Shown here piece after piece: positions 57,561 to 64,000 of a DNA stretch of 64,000 nt. The stretch comes from Adenanthera pavonina (taxonomy: Eukaryota; Streptophyta; Magnoliopsida; Fabales; Fabaceae): positions 22,301,501 through 22,365,500 of the forward strand of contig JAIVEN010000015.1 of NCBI GenBank assembly GCA_026686845.1, read 5' to 3'. A model generated the notes under the pieces. It was not told the DNA's origin. It did not search any database and saw only the letters and a program-made list of their open reading frames with translations. Positions within the stretch are counted from its first letter, which is position 1. Each line of letters starts with the position of its first letter. The translations under genes were made by a program, and so were the position numbers.

Positions 57561-59235
57561 TGTTGAATCAAGTGTTTTGATGATTCCAAACTAATCTTTA
57601 AGAGCTTGGAGTAGAGATATCAAAGGTGCACAAGATGTTTCAAGTAAAGGAATTCTGGAGAAATCAGTGCAAGAATAGATGTAGAATATTTAGTAATGTT
57701 TTAAGTTGAGTAAAAGACTTTGATTTGGTGAAAAGATATTTTAAAAAAACCTTAATTCTATATTAAATCATGGAAGATTTGAAAAACACCCACTAACAGA
57801 CGAATTTCGAAGGGTTTATACTAATCTACTGTTGTGAAAATTCAAACTTTGGCTTTGAAAATTTGAATTTCGTATTGAAAATAAACAAGTCTAAACAGAG
57901 CTCTCTCTGATAGATGAATTTTGTATTCTGAAATTTGAACTTTGACCTATGTCTGAAAAGAATATGAAAATAGCCCTTCTCTGACAGACGAACTTTGATG
58001 TTGAAAATTCGAATTTTAGACAAAATGCAACTTATGAAAATTGAAAAATTCATCTAAAAATATGTCAAAGTTCATCTGAAAACAAGTTTAAAAAGAGCTT
58101 TAAAATTGCCCACTGACAGACAAACTTTGAACATGAAAATTCAAATTTCAGAAATAAAGCTTGTGAGTTTGTTGTGTTGATATGTTGACATACAAATGAC
58201 AATATTCAAAAATTCAAACTTTAAAGTAAGTCTGAAAAGAGGTCTCTTTGACAGACGAACTTTGCCATTTGAAAATTCAAATTTTGAATTTATGAACTAT
58301 TGTGCCTCATTGAACCAGCTTCTGACAGATGAATTTTGGGGTTCCAAAATTCGAATTTCGAAGGCACTGTAGCAAATTCAATTTATTGTTCACACTTAAC
58401 AGAACAACTTTAAACATGGAAATTCGTATGTTCCAACATAGAATCATTTTTTAAAGATGAAAATTCGAATTTTGATTCATAACAGACGAACTTCAGGAGT
58501 TTAACATTAAAGGATGTAACTTTCGGTTTCTGCGATATTCGTCTATTGACCAACTGAAATTCGAACTTTGAGTGTCAGAAGCATTAAATGCGGTTGGTGA
58601 ACGGATAGTTTCTCAGTATAACTGTTGGATAACATCTCTAACGGCTAGATCTTGTCTCTAACGTATAGTTGAGGCACAAATCTATAAATAGAACTTCATT
58701 TGAAGATGTGGGTAACAAAAATTACTTTGTAAATACTGAAACTCTGTCAAATCATTTACTCAAAGTCTCTTACTCTCACATACTTCAATATTTGTACTCT
58801 AACCTTCATATTCACTTTGAGTAAGAGAGTTTATTCATTGTAAGCAATCTTATCTTCATCTAGAAGAAAGATTTTCTTGTGAGGGGATATCACAAGGGAT
58901 TGGGGAAGCACTTAGTGAGAGTACAAAGAGTGAAAGTGTGAGCTCTAGAAACAGAGTATCAACGCTGTACTGTGGCATTTGCAAGAAGTCCACTGAATTC
59001 TTGCAGAATAGTGAAAAATCTCAAGTGGTGACTTGAGGACTGGACGTAGGTCAAGTTGAGAGACCGAACCAGGATAAATATCTGAGTCTTCTCTTCCCTA
59101 CTATTACTTTTACTGTTTATTCATTTATACTCTGTTTTACCATCACTCTTTGCTTTCTTCACCTTCTTGACGTTTTGCAGAAAACTTTTAATCTTCCTAA
59201 TTCACCCCCCTCTTGGGAAGCCAGCTTATCTAACA
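57561..59235 (+). repeat. 3' LTR of the outer Sirevirus
   Basis: 1675 bp; pairs with 33489-35159. Many differences are C/T or G/A at the CpG of the gacgaa and ttcgaa words, as expected from methylation decay. TATA-like tctataaata at 58681-58690. Followed by agatt. Confidence 0.92.
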
Positions 59236-59240
59236 AGATT

Positions 59241-60287
59241 TTCTTCATTAAGGTTTGAAAGCATAGCATAACGTGACCCTTAGTGCTCCTTAGAGATACT
59301 ATTCGGTGCTCTCTTCTTAGATATATTCTGACGCCTTGTTTTCCTAACCACCACCCACATTTGTATATTTATTCTATTATTTTTCAAATCATTTTATATC
59401 TTTTCCTTAGCTTTTTAGCACATTTTAGGGATATTTTGAGATTTATTGAGGCATTTTGGATCTAGAACATTTGATTTATTTTTCATATCATTTTATATCT
59501 TTCCTAATTTCTGTCTTGTCTAGAACATTTGATTGAATGTGAATTTGATGGATTTAACTATATTATAACTAGATTTTAGTTATAATTGAGGATACCATGA
59601 CTTTATTTGAGTTGCTAGTGTGCTGAAAAATTATAACTATATACAGTCCCTTGATGTTTTTATTACTTCTTGTTATCATTGTCAAGTGAGTCATGATAAT
59701 GCATTTTGATAATGTTTAGCAAGATGTTTGGAGTTCTTTCCAATCTGATTTAGCATTGGATAGCAAGGGTTGGAATGATTCAAATGAAGTTTATAGTTAA
59801 TTGTGACATTTTTAGGTGTTAGATGCATTATATCTAACTTTAGGGCCCAAGGTTTATATATTGTGTCTAATATCAAAGTTTTTTGATCATTAGGCTTCAT
59901 TAATTTCCAATTGAAGGATTATAGAAATTAATTAGGATATGTGATGATAAGATGAAATCCAAAACTCTTGAGGAATTCTTCTCATTAATCAAACAAACCA
60001 GAATTTCTTATTTGTTTCCTTGTTTCCAAAATAATTGAAAATTTACAAATATTTAATTTCTTTTTGCAAAATTGTTTTCAATTGAATTTAAAAATCAAAT
60101 CCTCATTACTTGAGTTTATAAAGTATTTTGAAATAGCCAAAGTTAAGCTAGAGGTTCCACGAGAGATACGATCTAGGTTGCACTATACTTCATAATTGCT
60201 TTCTAGTTAATTTAATCAAATTATAATTTTGGCAAAAATTATAACTCACACAATTCACCCCATTTTGGGTGCTAAACCATATCAACA
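59241..60287 (+). repeat. Unassigned DNA ending in a degraded LTR-like end
   Basis: No gene. The last 40 bp (cacaattcaccccattttggg ... atatcaaca, split by gaps here) resemble the conserved 3' end of copia LTRs, such as the caattcacccccctcttgggaag-type end of the Sirevirus LTRs. LINE coding sequence starts immediately after. The left limit of this LTR is not identified. Confidence 0.4.
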
Positions 60288-63054
60288 ATTAAGAGTGTGA
60301 TATTTAGTATGGTAGCTTATAAAGCTACTAGTGTGAATGGTTATCCACCTATTTTCTTCTAGAAAAGTTGGGATATCACTGGTCAAAATGTTAGAGAATT
60401 CATTTTAAAGGCTTTTAATGGTAATGTTGATCTTCAAGAGGTTAATAGAACTTTATTGACTCTCATTTCTAAACTAGTGTCTCTATAGTATATAACTCAA
60501 TTTAGATCTATCTCATTGTGTTATGCTATTTATAAATATCTTATGAAGGTGGTGGTGAATAGATCGAAACCATTTATTGTTGCTTAGATTTTCCACTTTC
60601 AATCAAGTTTTATACTTGGTAAATGTATTCAAGACAATGTGGTGATAGGACAATAGGTTATTCATATCATGAAGAATATGAAAAGTAAGAAGCGATAGTG
60701 TGCTATTAAAATTGATTTTGAAAAAACATATGATAAATTAAATTGGCACTTTATTGAAAACACTCTTAGAGAAATTAGTATTTGGACCAACTTGGAGAAT
60801 TAATTATGAAATGCTCTGCTCTTCTTCATTGAATGTTCTATGGAATGGGGAGAAAGACTAAACACTTTAAACCCTCAAGAGGGTTAAGGCAAGGAGATCC
60901 TATTTCTCCTTACATTTTTGTACTATGCAAGGATAAATATCTTATCTTTTTTTGTGATGCTATTCATAACAAAAAGTGGAAGGCTTTTATGCTGGGGAAG
61001 AATGGCCCTACTATATCATACCTTATGTTTGTAGATGATTTGATTCTTTTTGGGGAAGCTTCTACATCTCAAATGCAATGTTTTAGAGATTGTCTAACCT
61101 TGTTATACAATGCTTCAGGGCCGAAAGTTAACTTGGCCAAATCAAGCATCTATTTCTCTAAAAATGTTAATAAGGATACAAGGAAACTTTTGACAAAGGA
61201 GATTTGTTTAAAGATCTCTATAAATCCAAGTACATATCTTGGGGTTCCTCTTAATAGAGAAAGAAAGAGCTTAGAAACTTTTTCTTACATAATAGAGAAA
61301 GTTCAAACTAAACTAGTAGGGTGGAAGGCAAAATGTCTTTCTATGGTTAGAAGGATAACACTTGTTAGATCTATGATTGAAGCTATTCGTTTCTATTTGA
61401 TGTAGATTTGAAAATTACCTATTGTTGTGTGTGATAAAATTTAAAAACTTCATAGGAACTTTGTGTGGGGTCATGATGCAAGTGAAAAAAAGATTCATAT
61501 GGTAAAATGGAAGAATATGTATAGACTTAAGGAGATGGGAGGTGTAGGAATTAGGAGAATTGATTCAATGAATTGTGCTTGTCTTGCTAAAATATCTTAG
61601 AAGTTAGTGAATGGTTCTAAAGGCTTATAGGTTGATGTGCTAAAGAATAAATACTGCAAGCCTCGAGGACATGATATTTGCTTTGAGTATAAAGCTACAG
61701 ATTCAGCTAGGTGGAAGGTAATTTGTTAGTAAGCAAATGTGGTTTCGAAAAGGTCTAAATGTTTAATTAGGAATGGTGTTTCTACATGTTTCTTCATGGA
61801 TAAATGGGTGGATAACAAACTTTGACTACTTGATTATTATAGTGGTAATATACTTGAAGATTTGATATTGTCTTACATAGCTGAATGGGTTGACATTCAT
61901 GGTGAATGGGACCTGAATAAATTAAGACTTTACTTTCAAGATGAAATGATTCATACAATTATAGCTATTCCTCCTCGTAATCTAATGAAATTATAACTAT
62001 TCCTCCCCATAATATCTCTCTTTAGGAAGACTACAGAGTTTGGACTAGCTCCATTTTAGGTATGTTTTATGTCAAATCTACCTATGGGCTTCTTATAGAG
62101 GATGAATTGAGTGTAACTGTAGGACCTTGGGATAAAATATGGAAATAGCAAGGTTATGAGAGAATTAGAATTTTTATGTGGCTTACTATTCAAAACAAAC
62201 TTTTAACTAATGAGAAGAGAATTATATGGGCGGGCACTAATCCATTGTTCTCTCTTTGTAACAATCATGTAGAGGATGTTCTTCATGCTATTAGAGATTA
62301 TGATTATGCTAAGAGGGAAATTGTGAATATGCTAAGAGGATGTGGACCCATTCAATTGCTTATAGGTTTAAAATTGATTTCTTCTCTCTAAACCTTGAAG
62401 AATGGTTCATGCCAAATCTCAATAAAGAGATTTGTAGAAACAAGGCTTGGTGTTGGACTGGTCCTTGGGGCTATGAGATATGGCAACTTTGGAAATGGAG
62501 GAATACTAGTATCTTCAATCCAAACTTCACCCGACCTTCCTAGCCCACTACTTTTATTATTAGAAATTTTTCTAATTTTATTTTGTAGGTTCAAAGCAAG
62601 CTGAAGAGGAATTCTATGGTGTAGCAACAAAGGAATAAGTCTTGGTCTCCATTCCCCAAGGATGGTTCAAACATCAAGTTAATATAGCTAGAGGAGGAGG
62701 CATTATTAGAGATTGCAAAGGTCAATGTTATAAAAGTTTTTATTAGAATTTGGGTGCATGTACTGTCAAGGAAGCTGAAGCTTGTGCAATGCTTATTGGA
62801 TTGAATCTAGCTTGGAAACAAGGGCATAAGAAGATTATTGTTAAATCTTATGTAGAAAGTTTGATCAAGAAGTTTCAGTAGAATGTTTCAATCAAAGGAC
62901 TACTAGTTCTAGCATTTGTAGTATTATACAACTCATGAAGCAACAATGGCAAGTCAAGTTCGAGAGTATAAGTAGAGAAGTAAATATTGTTGCTAATAGC
63001 CTTGCAAAAATGGGATCATCATTAGGTAACCCAACACTTTATATAATTTGGCAT
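60288..63054 (+). pseudogene. L1-type LINE ORF2, 5'-truncated, plus strand
   Basis: Begins abruptly at the EN/RT linker (VAYKATSVNGYPP). RT blocks follow in order: FILGKCIQDNVVIG, AIKIDFEKTYDK, GLRQGDPISPYIF, the catalytic LMFVDDLILFGEA (Asp pair intact) and VGWKAKCLSMVRRITLV. Then come MWLTIQNKLLTNEKR and C-x-x-C/H remnants of the zinc region (62176-62320), and RNase H (EAEACAMLIGLNLAWK, NIVANSLAKMG at 62960-63020). The longest open part is 60833-61402. More than ten stops or frameshifts. No poly(A) end: the 3' end is cut by the LTR at 63055. It is related to, but clearly diverged from, the minus-strand LINE. Confidence 0.9.
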
Positions 63055-64000
63055 TGTAATATCCCTATTTTTATGGGATATTATAAAGTAAATAAAAGAT
63101 GAGAAATGAAGTGATATGAAAATGCTATATATATACTCGGGTTTTAGAAGGAATTAATTTCTCATCTAATTTTCAGAAGAAGTTATGTTTGATTCTTAAT
63201 TAGAATTAATTTTCTATAAGATTCTTAGAAGAAATTTATTTTAGAACTTACCCCGGAAAATATGTAATATACAACTTGAATGAAAGACCGCCCCCGAGCT
63301 GAGCACAACGGTATAAGTATTTTGTAACCGTGAGATCTAGATTGAGAGATAGAACAATTTGAAAGTTAATGTGAATAGTGCAAAAGAAATAATAAAAAAA
63401 TTGATCTTTGGGTAAAATTACAAGAAAGTGCCCGAAAGAATGTATAATTATATTTTTCACTCGGCTCAAGGGAAAAATGGTCATTTCTCAAATCAAAAGT
63501 AAAATATGAATAATGCATTTAAGACCCAAAAATGCAAAAGTTGACATCGTAAAATGTACAAGGAATTGAGAAAAATAGAGAGTCACCGTTAAGTGTGAAG
63601 AAGGGTAAAGAGGTCATTTTTCCTAACTAAATTAAAAAATGAGAAAATTATATTTTGGCCCTAAAAAAAAAATCTTTGTAATTTAGTCATGAATGATGAA
63701 GTTCACGTGGAGAGGCAATGAAAAAAGGTTTGGGGCAAATTACAATTGAAGACTCGAAAGTTTCAAAAATTATAAATTTACCTAAGTTAAGGGTATTTTT
63801 GAAAATATAAAAAATTATAGTCAAAATGAAGCTCTTGATGAGCCTAGCCCAATGGAATATAGCAAAGAATTTATTAATATCAAAATAATATTTATTGGGT
63901 AATTAGAGTTTAATATTAATATTTTACCCGATAAATATTATTTTTTACTTGTAGAGAAATGCAGTATCAATTCAAGGATAATGATTAGACCTTGTTAAAA
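63055..64000 (+). repeat. Start of a Tekay/Del-like LTR, runs off the window
   Basis: Begins tgtaatatccctatttttat and matches the 5' part of the solo LTR at 28276-31786 (minus strand), for example aaggaattaatttctcat and acttaccccggaaaatatg. Only 946 bp are in the window, so I cannot tell a solo LTR from a full element. Confidence 0.8.

Larger units (their letters stand above)
33489..59235 (+). mobile_element. Outer Sirevirus-like Ty1/copia retrotransposon
   Basis: LTRs at 33489-35159 and 57561-59235 begin tgttgaatca and end aaca; agatt flanks both sides (33484-33488 and 59236-59240). The order is LTR, tRNA-Met primer site, gag, pol (protease, integrase, RT, RNase H: the copia order), about 1 kb spacer, env-like ORF, polypurine tract, LTR. 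The extra ORF after pol, long LTRs and repeated polypurine tracts identify the Sirevirus (SIRE/Maximus) lineage. Without its two insertions it is about 11.8 kb. All genes are broken. The LTRs differ by roughly 5% over the 560 bp compared by hand. Confidence 0.92.

Overview
This is a window of nuclear DNA from a flowering plant, most likely a dicot. It is AT-rich. It holds one intact intron-containing host gene, a laccase with GT-AG introns and AC-element-like promoter motifs. Around that gene lie nested plant transposons: Sirevirus-type Ty1/copia, Ty3/gypsy, L1-type LINEs, CACTA, PIF/Harbinger, hAT-like and Stowaway-like elements. No prokaryotic genes, CRISPR arrays, rRNA or tRNA genes were seen. 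The species cannot be named from the sequence.

Layout. 1-2732: no recognisable gene. 2733-8346: a small hAT-like element with an 8-bp target duplication, opened by a non-autonomous Ty3/gypsy element (2820-7775). That element has two 896-bp LTRs, a gag, and a long non-pol reading frame. 8675-13004: a decayed PIF/Harbinger unit (Myb/SANT-like gene plus DDE transposase), split at its first catalytic Asp motif by a 2485-bp CACTA element (9740-12224). 13-20.7 kb: AT-rich intergenic DNA with a LINE scrap and two or three MITEs. 20874-23544: a six-exon laccase (570 aa), the only gene here that looks functional. 25131-33483: a minus-strand L1-type LINE, interrupted by a 3.5-kb solo LTR (28276-31786).

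33489-59235: a Sirevirus-like copia element (LTR, gag, pol, env-like ORF, LTR) flanked by AGATT. Its gag carries an antisense solo LTR (35851-37565, flanked by TAGAG). Its env-like ORF carries a second full-length member of the same family (44670-56860, flanked by CAATG). 60288-63054: a 5'-truncated plus-strand LINE. It abuts an old LTR end on its left and, on its right, the start of the same LTR family that sits inside the first LINE; that copy runs off the window.

How it fits together. Target-site duplications and reading-frame continuity give the relative order of insertion at each nest. Hand-compared LTR divergence agrees: about 5% for the outer Sirevirus (sampled), 2.9% for the gypsy-like element and 1.6% for the inner Sirevirus. 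All mobile-element genes carry stops or frameshifts, though the inner Sirevirus RT/RNase H segment is open over 402 codons. The least explained items are the 862-codon gag-plus-unknown reading frame of the gypsy-like element (one TGA) and the dense array of short CpG-containing palindromic motifs in the Sirevirus LTRs and pol/env-like spacers.
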